64,000 bases of DNA, from assembly GCA_036498945.1 (NCBI GenBank), contig DASYEQ010000087.1, positions 19,237-83,236 on the forward strand, in the 5' to 3' direction. The stretch is from JAQGMJ01 sp036498945 (GTDB lineage: Bacteria; Pseudomonadota; Gammaproteobacteria; Burkholderiales; JAEUOS01). The position numbers were made by a program, and so were the translations under genes. Shown here one piece after another: positions 9,093-17,643 of the stretch (the first letter of the stretch is position 1; every line of letters starts with the position of its first letter). The notes beneath the pieces were generated by a model. The model saw only the letters and a list, made by a program, of their open reading frames with translations. It had not been told where the DNA came from and made no database searches.

Positions 9093-10616
9093 ATGGCCAA
9101 CGAAGCGCCCTACGCTTTCTCGCGCCTGAAGCGCAGCCTCACCTACTTCGCCACCGGCAAGTCGGCCGCCGCGCTGCTGGCGCTTGCCAATTTCACCCTG
9201 GTGGTGCAACTGCTGCCGGTACGCGAATACGCCGCTTACGCCTCCATCCTCGCTACCGTCGAACTGGCGATCAATTTTTCCACCTTCGGCCTGGACTGGG
9301 CCGGCATGCGCTACCTTCCGGAGTTGCGCGAGCACGGCAACCATGCGGGCCTGCTGCGCCTCATGCGCCGCCTGCTCCTTTACCGGTTCGCCAGCCTGGC
9401 CGCGGTCGCGCTGATCGGCGCCGCGGTCCTGCACTGGGCGCTGGGGCAGGCGCAACTCGAGGCCTTCGCGCCGGTGGCGAAGATCTACCTGTGCGTGATG
9501 GTGATCGACGGCATGCTGCGCTTCATCCTCGGCGTCGCCTTCGATTCGCTGCTGCTGCAGGGGTATAGCCAGGTCTCGCTCCTGATCCGCAATGCGATTT
9601 TCGCCGCCGTGGTGGCCGCGGCTCCCGCTGGCGCGAACATCCACGACGTCGCGCATGCCGACCTGATGGCCGCCTGCGGCGCCCTGTTCGTGGCCGCCGT
9701 ATTGCTGCTGTCGCACCTGCGCGCCGGCAGCCGCGAACAGGCGCCGGCGAAATTGCCGCCAACGCCGGACGCGCGGCGCATGCGCCGCATGGCGATGCAC
9801 AATTACCTGAGCATGCTGCTCAACCTGCCCTATAGCCCGCAGGCGCTGCTGCTCCTGGCGGGCTGGTTCCTGCCACTGGAAACCACGGCGGTGCTGGGTT
9901 TCGCGCGCAATTTCACCGAACTGGTGCGCCGCTACCAGCCGGTGGAAATGCTGCTGGGCTTCGTGCGGCCTCTGCTGATCTCGACCTACGCGCGCGGGCG
10001 CGATTTCGCCGCGCTCACGCGCATGAGCCAGTTGATCTACAAGATCAGCCTGCTCACCCTGTGCCCGGTGCTGGTGATGTGCACCGCCTACGGCGACGAG
10101 CTGATCGACGTGCTGACCAAACACAAGTACCCGCAAGCCTACTGCCTGGTGGTGGGCCTGACCTGGACCCTGGTGCTGCGCAGCCACCGCCTGCTGGTCG
10201 GCACCATGGCCAACATCCTCGACCGCCCGGAATTGCTGACGCGTACCTCCACCGCGACGCTGGCGGTGGTGCCGATCTGCGCCGCCGGCTTTTCCCTGGG
10301 GTTCGGGCCCCTGACCATGTTCGTTTCCTCCTGCGTGGAAGAAACACTGGGCACCTGGATCATCGTCGGCGGCATGCGCGCCCAGGGCTACGCCTACGCG
10401 CCGCCGTGGACCGCGATGCTGCGTATCGCGCTGATCAGCGCGGGGCTGGCGGGCCTGCTCGCCGCCGCGCGCCTGCTCGAGCCTTCGCTTGTGTGGCAGG
10501 CGGTGCAGGTGCTGGGCGCCGCCACCGGCGTAGTGGGGCTGGCGTTCGCCTGCGGGTATTTCGACGCGCCGGAACGCTCCACCTTGCGCAGCTTCGCGCG
10601 CCGGGGCGCCGCATGA
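9093..10616 (+). CDS. Wzx-like lipopolysaccharide/oligosaccharide flippase
   Basis: 507-residue integral membrane protein with about 12-14 hydrophobic segments, of the MOP-superfamily polysaccharide transporter type. Such proteins flip lipid-linked repeat units from the cytoplasmic to the periplasmic face. The N-terminal YFATGKSAAALLALANF segment and the alternating short loops match Wzx proteins. It sits 5 bp after a glycosyltransferase gene and overlaps the following HAD gene by ATGA, consistent with one operon. The identification rests on topology and context as well as family resemblance. Confidence 0.85.
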   Translation: MANEAPYAFSRLKRSLTYFATGKSAAALLALANFTLVVQLLPVREYAAYASILATVELAINFSTFGLDWAGMRYLPELREHGNHAGLLRLMRRLLLYRFASLAAVALIGAAVLHWALGQAQLEAFAPVAKIYLCVMVIDGMLRFILGVAFDSLLLQGYSQVSLLIRNAIFAAVVAAAPAGANIHDVAHADLMAACGALFVAAVLLLSHLRAGSREQAPAKLPPTPDARRMRRMAMHNYLSMLLNLPYSPQALLLLAGWFLPLETTAVLGFARNFTELVRRYQPVEMLLGFVRPLLISTYARGRDFAALTRMSQLIYKISLLTLCPVLVMCTAYGDELIDVLTKHKYPQAYCLVVGLTWTLVLRSHRLLVGTMANILDRPELLTRTSTATLAVVPICAAGFSLGFGPLTMFVSSCVEETLGTWIIVGGMRAQGYAYAPPWTAMLRIALISAGLAGLLAAARLLEPSLVWQAVQVLGAATGVVGLAFACGYFDAPERSTLRSFARRGAA

Positions 10617-12610
10617 CGTCGCACGCCGTGCCGCTGCTGTCGCTGGATGTCTTCGACACCCTGCTGACGCGCGTCTACGCGCGCCCGGCCGACGTCTTTT
10701 TCGAAGTGGCGCACGCGCTCGCCGCGCAGGACCTGCTGCGCGAGGCGCCCGAGGCCTGGGTGGCGCGGCGCATGGCGGTGGAGGCGAAGATGTGGCGCGA
10801 AGGCGCCGGCAGCGCGCGCCTGGAAGACATCTACGCCGAACTGGGGGAAGCAGCAGACTGGGCGCCCGGGGAAGCGCAGCGTGCCTGCGGCGCCGAGATC
10901 GAGATCGAATTGGCGAGCCATGTGCCGATACCGCAGTTGCGCGCGCGCATCGAGGCCTGGCGGCGCGCCGGCGGCACAGTCGCCTTCGTCTCCGACATGT
11001 ACCTGCCGGGCGCGGCGTTGCGCCGCTCGCTCGAACGCCACGGCTGGATCGGTCACAATGAGCGCCTGTTCGTCTCCAGCGATCACCAGGCCACCAAGGC
11101 GCGCGGCCTGTTGTTCGGCCGCGTGATGTCGGCGACCGGCGTGGCCGCGCGCGCCATCACCCACATCGGTGACAACCCGCGCGCCGACCTCGTCGCGCCG
11201 CGGCGCCTGGGCATCCATGCCGAACACTTCGTTGCCGCCACGCTCAATCGATACGAGCGGCGCGTCGCCGACCTCGGCGGCGGACCGGACCGCGCCGCCT
11301 CCCTCTACGCCGGCTGCATGCGCCTGGCGCGCCTGGAAATGGAGCACGCGCAAGACAACGCGGCGCGCACCGAACGTTCCGCCGTGATCGCGCGCACCAG
11401 CGCCGCCGTCGCCGGGCCGGTGCTGACCGCGTTCGCGCTGTGGGTGCTGCAGCGCGCGGCCACGCTCGGTATCCGCCGCCTGTATTTCCTGGCGCGTGAC
11501 GGCCAGATCCTGTATCGCATCGCCGAAGCCCTGGGCGCGCGCGAACGCCACGGCATCGACATCCGCTATCTCTATGCTTCACGCCAGGCCTGGCATCCGC
11601 CGGCGATCGTCGATCTCGACGACAGCGATTTCGACTGGCTGTTCGACGGCGCCGCCATCAGCCTGCAGCGCCTGGCCAGGCGCCTGTCGCTCAACACGGC
11701 GCAACTGGCCAATGCGCTTCAAGGCAGCGGCATCGCCGCCGCGCCGGAAGCGGTACTGACGCCCGCCGAGCTTGGGCAGTTGCGCCGCCTGATGATGCAG
11801 GCGCCGCTGCGCGAACTGATCCTCGAACGCGCCGGCGAGTTGCGCGAGGCGGCGCTTGCCTACTTCCGCCAGGAGGGCTTGTTCGACGGCGAATCGCAGG
11901 CGATCGTCGACGTTGGCTGGAACGGCCGCCTGCAGCGCTCGCTCGGCAAGATGCTTGCCGCCGCCGGCAGCCCTGCGCCTACCCGGGGCTTTTATTTCGG
12001 CCTGTGGCGCAAGGCCCGCGCCCATGCGGACGACCGCATGGAAGCGTTTTTCCACGATCCCGACCGCGCTTGCGCGAATCGCGCGCTGTGCAACGGCCCG
12101 CTGCTGGAGCAATTCACCGAGGCCGACCATGGCACCACCCTGTCCTTCGCGCAGGCGGACCAGCGCTGGACCCCGGTGCTCAAGGAGACGTATAACCACA
12201 CCGCGCTGGCCTGGGGCCTGCAGACGCAGCACGAGGCCATCCTTGCCTTTGCGCGCCTGGTGAGTCTGCATTTTCTGCCGCGCGTGCCGGCGCCGCCGGC
12301 GGATTTTCTGCGCGCAGCCTGTGCCGGCGTGCTGGAAGAATTCCTGTTCCGACCGGACCTGGCCGAGTCCGAGGTCTACGGCAGTTTCGGCAAGACCGAC
12401 GCGCAGGAACACAGCGAGCAGTTCGAACTGGCGCCGCGCCTGGGCACGCTCACCGCGCTGCGCCTGGGCCTCGTCGGCCTCGGGCGTTTGCGCCTGCCCG
12501 GCGACCCGCCGGTGCTGTGGCTGCCGGCCTCGCTCGCGCGTTCCGGCCTGCCGTGGATGAACGCCTGGGTCCGGGTGCGCAGCCGGCTCGCCGGCCGCCT
12601 GGCGCACTGA
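10613..12610 (+). CDS. Two-part HAD-superfamily hydrolase of polysaccharide loci
   Basis: 665 residues. Residues 1-210 carry the HAD motifs: SLDVFDTLLTR (nucleophile Asp and its partner Asp), FVSDMYLPG (motif II) and HIGDNPRADL (motif IV). The second part (from about residue 270) holds RRLYFLARDGQILYRIAEAL and YLYASRQAWHPPAI, a pattern that recurs in large HAD proteins found in surface polysaccharide clusters, possibly an inactive or second HAD-like fold. Substrate unknown; a sugar phosphate or nucleotide-sugar phosphatase is a reasonable inference. It is coupled to the flippase gene by an ATGA overlap and followed 31 bp later by asnB. Confidence 0.78.
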   Translation: MTSHAVPLLSLDVFDTLLTRVYARPADVFFEVAHALAAQDLLREAPEAWVARRMAVEAKMWREGAGSARLEDIYAELGEAADWAPGEAQRACGAEIEIELASHVPIPQLRARIEAWRRAGGTVAFVSDMYLPGAALRRSLERHGWIGHNERLFVSSDHQATKARGLLFGRVMSATGVAARAITHIGDNPRADLVAPRRLGIHAEHFVAATLNRYERRVADLGGGPDRAASLYAGCMRLARLEMEHAQDNAARTERSAVIARTSAAVAGPVLTAFALWVLQRAATLGIRRLYFLARDGQILYRIAEALGARERHGIDIRYLYASRQAWHPPAIVDLDDSDFDWLFDGAAISLQRLARRLSLNTAQLANALQGSGIAAAPEAVLTPAELGQLRRLMMQAPLRELILERAGELREAALAYFRQEGLFDGESQAIVDVGWNGRLQRSLGKMLAAAGSPAPTRGFYFGLWRKARAHADDRMEAFFHDPDRACANRALCNGPLLEQFTEADHGTTLSFAQADQRWTPVLKETYNHTALAWGLQTQHEAILAFARLVSLHFLPRVPAPPADFLRAACAGVLEEFLFRPDLAESEVYGSFGKTDAQEHSEQFELAPRLGTLTALRLGLVGLGRLRLPGDPPVLWLPASLARSGLPWMNAWVRVRSRLAGRLAH

Positions 12611-12641
12611 AACCAACAAGAGCAATACTGGAAAAATCATC

Positions 12642-14495
12642 ATGTGCGGCGTAGTCGGTAGCCTGGGACTCACGATCAGCGAAGAAGCGGCCAAACGCGC
12701 GATCCAGCAGTTGCGCCATCGCGGACCGGATGCCTGGGGCGAGGTGCGCGCCCAGGTCGGCCCGCTGGCGGCCTGGCTCGGGCACACGCGCCTGTCCATC
12801 CTCGACCTTTCGCTGGCCGGCGCGCAGCCGATGCGCAGCCGCTGCAACTCCTGGCTGCTGTCTTTCAACGGCGAGATCTACAACCACCTTGAGCTGCGCC
12901 GCGAGCTGCAGGTCGAGTGGCGCGGGCACTCCGACACCGAGACGCTGTGCGAGGCGCTCGCCGCCTGGGGTGTCGAGGAGACCTTGCGCCGCCTGAATGG
13001 CATGTTCGCCTTCGCCGCGCTGGACCTGCAGGGCGGTGCGCTATACCTCGCGCGCGACCCCTTCGGCATCAAGCCGCTGTACTACACGCTGAGCCCGCAC
13101 GGCATCGCCTTCGCGTCCGAGATGCGCGGCATTTCCGCGCTGGCGCCGGAGACGCGGCGTATCGATCCCGCCGGCCTGCAGACCCTGCTCACCCTGCGCT
13201 ACGTGCCCTCGCCCGGCACCCTGCTGCAGAACGTGCGCCGCGTCGAGCCGGGCCACGTGCTGCGTTTCGACGCCGCCAGCATGGCGGTGGTCAACCATCA
13301 TTACGCGAGGCCGCAAGCGGCGGATTTCCGCGGCAGCCTGGACGACGCCGCGGCCGGCTACCTCGAGCACCTGGAGCGCGCGATCGAGCGCCAGTTGCTT
13401 TCCGACGTCCCGGTCGGTCTGCTGCTCTCCGGCGGCATCGATTCGGCGCTGATCGCCGCCTGCGCCGCGCGCGCAGGGCGCGCGCTGCCCACCTACACCG
13501 TGGGTTTCGGCGACGACGCACCCGAATGCGAAATCGCCGACGCCAAGGCCACCGCCGACATCATCGGCCTGCCACACCACGCCGTCACCGTCGGCTACGA
13601 CGCGCTGTGGGATACGCTGATGCAGGCCGCCGCCGCCGTCGAAGAGCCGCTGGGCACCACCTCGGTGCTGCCGATGTGGCACCTGATCAACCGCGCCAGC
13701 CAGGACGTGTCGGTGGTGCTCACCGGCCAGGGCAGCGACGAGCCCTGGGGCGGCTATCGCCGCTATCAGCTCGAACTGCTGCGCGAGTCCTTTCCGCTTA
13801 CCACCCTGGCGCGCCACCTGCCGGCGCCGCTGTTCAAGACTGCGCTGCCGGAGCACATCGAGCGCGGCTTGAGCAGCCTGTCGCTCAATCCCCTGCCCGA
13901 GCGCTTCGTCGCCGCCTATGAACTGTTTACCGGTGAGCAGCGGGCGCTGCTCACCGGGCGCGGCGACGCCGGGGACGCCATCGCCGCCACCTCCGGCTGG
14001 CTCGACTGGGTCGGCAGTACCGCGCGGCCCGCGGCAATGAAGATGATGCACATCGATGCGCGCCTGAATCTCTCGGACGACCTGCTGCTCTACGGCGACA
14101 AGCTGTCGATGGCGTTTTCGCAGGAAGCGCGTGTGCCGCTGCTCGACCTCGACCTGGTGGCTTTCGTCGAGTCCCTGCCGCTGTCTTATCGCGCGCGCCT
14201 GGGCGCCACCAAGATCGCTTTTCGCCTGGCAGCGAAGAAGCTGCTGCCGAAGGAGATCATCCAGCGCCCCAAGCGCGGCTTCCAGATGCCTTTCGCCCGC
14301 CTTGCCCGCACCACCTGGCGCGAGCGCATCGAGGTCCTGCTGCTGGACCCGGAGAGCCCGCACCTGCGCCACCTGCGGCCCGAAGGCATCAAGCGCGTCC
14401 TCACCCTGCACAACGACCGCGGTATCGATCTGAGCCGTCAGTTGTTCACCCTCATCAACGTGGCGGTATGGTGGCGCCACGCCGGCGTGGAGTAG
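12642..14495 (+). CDS. asnB: Asparagine-synthase-type glutamine amidotransferase
   Basis: 617 residues. The mature N-terminus begins with Cys2 (MCGVVGSLG), the class II glutaminase nucleophile, followed by RHRGPDAWGE and FNGEIYNHLELRREL. The synthetase domain has the PP-loop motif LLLSGGIDSALIAA near residue 265 and later GQGSDEPWGGYRRY. Both active sites look intact. AsnB makes asparagine, but homologues inside surface polysaccharide loci amidate uronic acids (WbpS/WbtH-type proteins). Since it lies between a HAD protein and a glycosyltransferase and beside two uronate-polymer-lyase-like genes, sugar amidation is my preferred inference. Confidence 0.9.
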   Translation: MCGVVGSLGLTISEEAAKRAIQQLRHRGPDAWGEVRAQVGPLAAWLGHTRLSILDLSLAGAQPMRSRCNSWLLSFNGEIYNHLELRRELQVEWRGHSDTETLCEALAAWGVEETLRRLNGMFAFAALDLQGGALYLARDPFGIKPLYYTLSPHGIAFASEMRGISALAPETRRIDPAGLQTLLTLRYVPSPGTLLQNVRRVEPGHVLRFDAASMAVVNHHYARPQAADFRGSLDDAAAGYLEHLERAIERQLLSDVPVGLLLSGGIDSALIAACAARAGRALPTYTVGFGDDAPECEIADAKATADIIGLPHHAVTVGYDALWDTLMQAAAAVEEPLGTTSVLPMWHLINRASQDVSVVLTGQGSDEPWGGYRRYQLELLRESFPLTTLARHLPAPLFKTALPEHIERGLSSLSLNPLPERFVAAYELFTGEQRALLTGRGDAGDAIAATSGWLDWVGSTARPAAMKMMHIDARLNLSDDLLLYGDKLSMAFSQEARVPLLDLDLVAFVESLPLSYRARLGATKIAFRLAAKKLLPKEIIQRPKRGFQMPFARLARTTWRERIEVLLLDPESPHLRHLRPEGIKRVLTLHNDRGIDLSRQLFTLINVAVWWRHAGVE

Positions 14496-14498
14496 GCG

Positions 14499-15641
14499 AT
14501 GGCGGTGATCCTCCTGGTCGGCCCGCCGCGCGACTTGATGGGCGGCGTCACCACCCACCTCGACTTGCTGTGCGCCTCTGCGCTGGCGCGCGAGCACAGC
14601 TACGTGCACTTCACCGTCGGCAGCCCGGGGCCGGACGAATCGGCGCTGCGCAAGATCGTGCGCACCATCACGGCGCCGTTCGCTTTCGTGCGCGTGACGC
14701 GGCGCTCGCGGGCGCAGCTGGTGCACCTCAATCCATCGCTGGATAAGTCGTTCTGGCGCGACCTGCCGCTGATCCTGCTCGCGCATGCCATGCGCCTGCC
14801 CACGGTGGTGCAGATCCACGGTGGCCAGCGTCCCCACGAGTTCGGCGCGCACACCCCGGGTGCGCGCGCGCTGCTGCGCCTGGGCTTGCGCGCCGCCTCC
14901 CATCTGGTGGTGCTGGCGCGCACCGAACAGGCCGCATTCGAACCCGTACTGGAGGCGGGGCGCCTGCACCTGATCCCCAACGCCATCGACGTGGCGCCTT
15001 ACGCCGGCTCCAAGCCGCATCCGTATGACGGCAAGCGGCCGCTGCGCGTGATCTACCTCGGCCGCGTGGTGCGCAGCAAGGGCCTGTTCGATGCCTGCGA
15101 TGCGCTGCACCGGGTGCTGGCCGGCGGCACTGCCGCCGAACTGCTGATCGCCGGTGACGGGCCGGATGCCGGCACCCTCGCCCAGTACGTCAAGGAACTC
15201 GGCTTGGCGCACGCGGTGCGCCTCGTCGGTCCGCTGCACGGCGCGGCCAAGACCGCCTTCCTGATCGAGGCTGACGTGTTCCTGTTTCCGACCCAACTGG
15301 CCGAAGGCCTGCCCTATTCGCTGCTCGAATGCATGGCCGCCGCCACCCCGGCGGTCGTCACCGCCACCGGCGCTATCGTCGACGTGGTTACCGATGGTGT
15401 TGATGGCATGCTGGTGAGCGCGCACGACGTCGGCGCCTGCGCCGCCGCCTTGACGCGCCTGGCCGCATCTCCCAAGTCGCTGCACGCGATGGCGCGCGCC
15501 GCGCGCGAGCGCGTGCGCACCGCCTATTCGCTGACGCGCCTGGAGCGCGACTTCGCCGCGCTTTACCGCCAGGCGCTGACGCCGGACCGGCCGGCGCCGG
15601 CGGCTCCCGTGGAAGTCCACACCGATGCCGAGCCATCCTGA
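14499..15641 (+). CDS. GT4-family glycosyltransferase
   Basis: 380-residue cytoplasmic GT-B enzyme. Seen: GGVTTHLDLLCASAL at the N-terminal glycine-rich loop, TVVQIHGGQRPHEF, the second-domain start YLGRVVRSKGLFDACDAL, and the donor-site signature FPTQLAEGLPYSLLECMAAA with two glutamates. It starts 3 bp after asnB and overlaps the following heparinase-like gene by 17 bp, so it is part of the same operon. Specificity unknown. Confidence 0.9.
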   Translation: MAVILLVGPPRDLMGGVTTHLDLLCASALAREHSYVHFTVGSPGPDESALRKIVRTITAPFAFVRVTRRSRAQLVHLNPSLDKSFWRDLPLILLAHAMRLPTVVQIHGGQRPHEFGAHTPGARALLRLGLRAASHLVVLARTEQAAFEPVLEAGRLHLIPNAIDVAPYAGSKPHPYDGKRPLRVIYLGRVVRSKGLFDACDALHRVLAGGTAAELLIAGDGPDAGTLAQYVKELGLAHAVRLVGPLHGAAKTAFLIEADVFLFPTQLAEGLPYSLLECMAAATPAVVTATGAIVDVVTDGVDGMLVSAHDVGACAAALTRLAASPKSLHAMARAARERVRTAYSLTRLERDFAALYRQALTPDRPAPAAPVEVHTDAEPS

Positions 15642-17643
15642 GTCGCTGGAGGCCGGCCTGAAGCCCGCCGGCGCTGGCACCACATTGCGCTGGCAACTCA
15701 ACCGCCTGCGCTGCATGACGCCGGGCGAAGTGGGGCACCGCCTGATGCGCCGGCTCGCCGACTTCTGGCCGCACCGCGAGACGGCGCCGAACGCCGACCT
15801 TGAGGTAGTGACCGGACCCTGGCTGCCGCCCGCGCCCGCGCCCGTGCCCGCGCCCTATCTCGAGGCGGCGGCGCGCCTGACCGCCGGCCGCCTGCAGATA
15901 CTTTCTCTCACCGATTGCGCCTACGGCATGCCGCCGCGCTGGAACCGCAATCCGCAAAGCGGCCACGAGTGGCCGCTGGGCCACGGCACGCGCCTGCCGT
16001 TCAAGGACGATCAGTACGGCGACATCAAATACCTGTGGGAACCGAACCGCCACCTGCACCTGGTAACACTGGCCCAGGCCTATCGCCTGAGCGGCGACGT
16101 GTCCCACGCCCAAGCGCTATTCCGCCTGCTCGATTCCTGGTTCGAGCAATGCCCCCATCCCCTCGGGCCCAACTGGGCGAGTGCGATGGAAGCGGCGCTG
16201 CGCCTGATCAACTGGTCGCTCTGCTGGCAGTTGCTGGGCGGCGCGGCTTCACCGCTGTTCGCCGATGCGGCCGGCGCGGCCTTGCGCGCGCGCTGGCTGG
16301 AATCGGTCTACCTGCACACCGGCTTCGTGCGCCAGAACCTGTCGCTGTACTCCTCGGCCAACAATCACCTGATCGGTGAACTCACCGGCATTTTTATCGC
16401 CAGCCGCACCTGGCCGCACTGGAAGGAAATGCGCCACTGGGGCGCGCAGGCGCGACGGCGCCTGGAACAGGAATGCCTGGCGCAGAACGGCGCCGACGGC
16501 GTCAACCTGGAGCAGGCGAGCTCCTATCACCTGTTCGTCTTTGAATATCTGCTGATCGCGGGCTTGTGTGCGCGCAGCGGCGACGATTTTTCCGCCGCCT
16601 ACTGGCAGCGCCTGGAAGCGATGGCCGACTACCTGTGCTTTCTCGGCAGCTTCGGCGCCGAGCTGCCGTCGATTGGCGACTGCGACGACGCCAGCGTCGC
16701 GCGCCTCTCCCCCCTTGACGATTTCGACATGCGCCGTGCCATGCTCGGCGCCGCCGCCCTGGCGTTCGGACGCGCCGATCTCGCGCGCGCGGCCGGCGCG
16801 CTGGACGAACATGCCGCGTGGCTCGTCGGTGCCGATGCCGGCGTGCGCTTCGAGGCGCTGCTGCATGCCCCGGCGGATCGCCCGCCACGCGAGGATTTCC
16901 CCGACGGCGGCTACTACGGCTTGCGCGGCGCGCAAGGCCGCCTGCGCGCCCTGTTCGACATCGGCCCGCTCGGCTATACCCGCATCGCGGCGCACGGCCA
17001 TGCCGACGCCCTCGCCGTGCTGCTGTGGCTCGACGGCCGGCCGCTCCTGATCGACGCCGGCACTTATTGCTACAACGATCGTCCGCAATGGCGCGGATAT
17101 TTTCGCGGTACCGCCGCGCACAACACGGTGCGCGTCGATGGCCTCGACCAGTCGGTATCCGGCGGGCCCTTCATGTGGCTGGACAAGGCCCATGCGCAGC
17201 GCGTGTCGCGCTCTTCCTCGCCGCAACATGAAGCGATCGGCGGCAGCCACGACGGCTACCGGCGCCTGGCCGACCCCGTCACTCACGCGCGCGAAGTGGA
17301 ATTGCACCACACCCCCGAGGCCCTGGTGGTGACCGACACGCTGCGATGCCGCCAGCCGCATCTCGCGGAGATCTGCTGGCACTTCACGCCGGAAGCCGAA
17401 GTTGCCGCTGGTGGCGCCTCGCTGACAGTGCGCGCGGGAGCGGCCGTGTTGCGCATCGACGTGACCGAAGGCGCCGGCGCCTGGCACCTGTATCGCGGAC
17501 AGGAAGACCCGCCGTGGGGCTGGCATTCGCCGCGCTTCGGCGTCAAGACGCCGGCTACCACCGCCGTGTGGCGCGCCGGCATCGAAGCGGACAGCCGCTT
17601 CAAGACCAGCTTCACGCCCCTATCCATCGATGCGCCCGGCTGA
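15625..17643 (+). CDS. Heparinase II/III family protein, apparently cytoplasmic
   Basis: 672 residues with an N-terminal alpha/alpha-toroid type region (EQASSYHLFVFEYLL and neighbours) and a C-terminal beta-sandwich. The conserved IAAHGHADALAVLLWLDG and LIDAGTYCYND segments, and AAHNTVRVDGLDQS, are typical of the heparinase II/III family of uronate polysaccharide lyases. No signal peptide is evident: the start reads MPSHPESLEAG. In EPS loci such proteins may act on the polymer or its lipid-linked precursor. The 17-bp overlap with the preceding glycosyltransferase indicates coupled translation. The catalytic activity is inferred only from the family. Confidence 0.85.
   Translation: MPSHPESLEAGLKPAGAGTTLRWQLNRLRCMTPGEVGHRLMRRLADFWPHRETAPNADLEVVTGPWLPPAPAPVPAPYLEAAARLTAGRLQILSLTDCAYGMPPRWNRNPQSGHEWPLGHGTRLPFKDDQYGDIKYLWEPNRHLHLVTLAQAYRLSGDVSHAQALFRLLDSWFEQCPHPLGPNWASAMEAALRLINWSLCWQLLGGAASPLFADAAGAALRARWLESVYLHTGFVRQNLSLYSSANNHLIGELTGIFIASRTWPHWKEMRHWGAQARRRLEQECLAQNGADGVNLEQASSYHLFVFEYLLIAGLCARSGDDFSAAYWQRLEAMADYLCFLGSFGAELPSIGDCDDASVARLSPLDDFDMRRAMLGAAALAFGRADLARAAGALDEHAAWLVGADAGVRFEALLHAPADRPPREDFPDGGYYGLRGAQGRLRALFDIGPLGYTRIAAHGHADALAVLLWLDGRPLLIDAGTYCYNDRPQWRGYFRGTAAHNTVRVDGLDQSVSGGPFMWLDKAHAQRVSRSSSPQHEAIGGSHDGYRRLADPVTHAREVELHHTPEALVVTDTLRCRQPHLAEICWHFTPEAEVAAGGASLTVRAGAAVLRIDVTEGAGAWHLYRGQEDPPWGWHSPRFGVKTPATTAVWRAGIEADSRFKTSFTPLSIDAPG

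Noticed and set aside
13041..15716. 891-codon minus-strand open frame
   Set aside because: GC-rich antisense of asnB and the following glycosyltransferase; the protein has no recognisable domain and is dominated by Arg, His, Gln and Gly.
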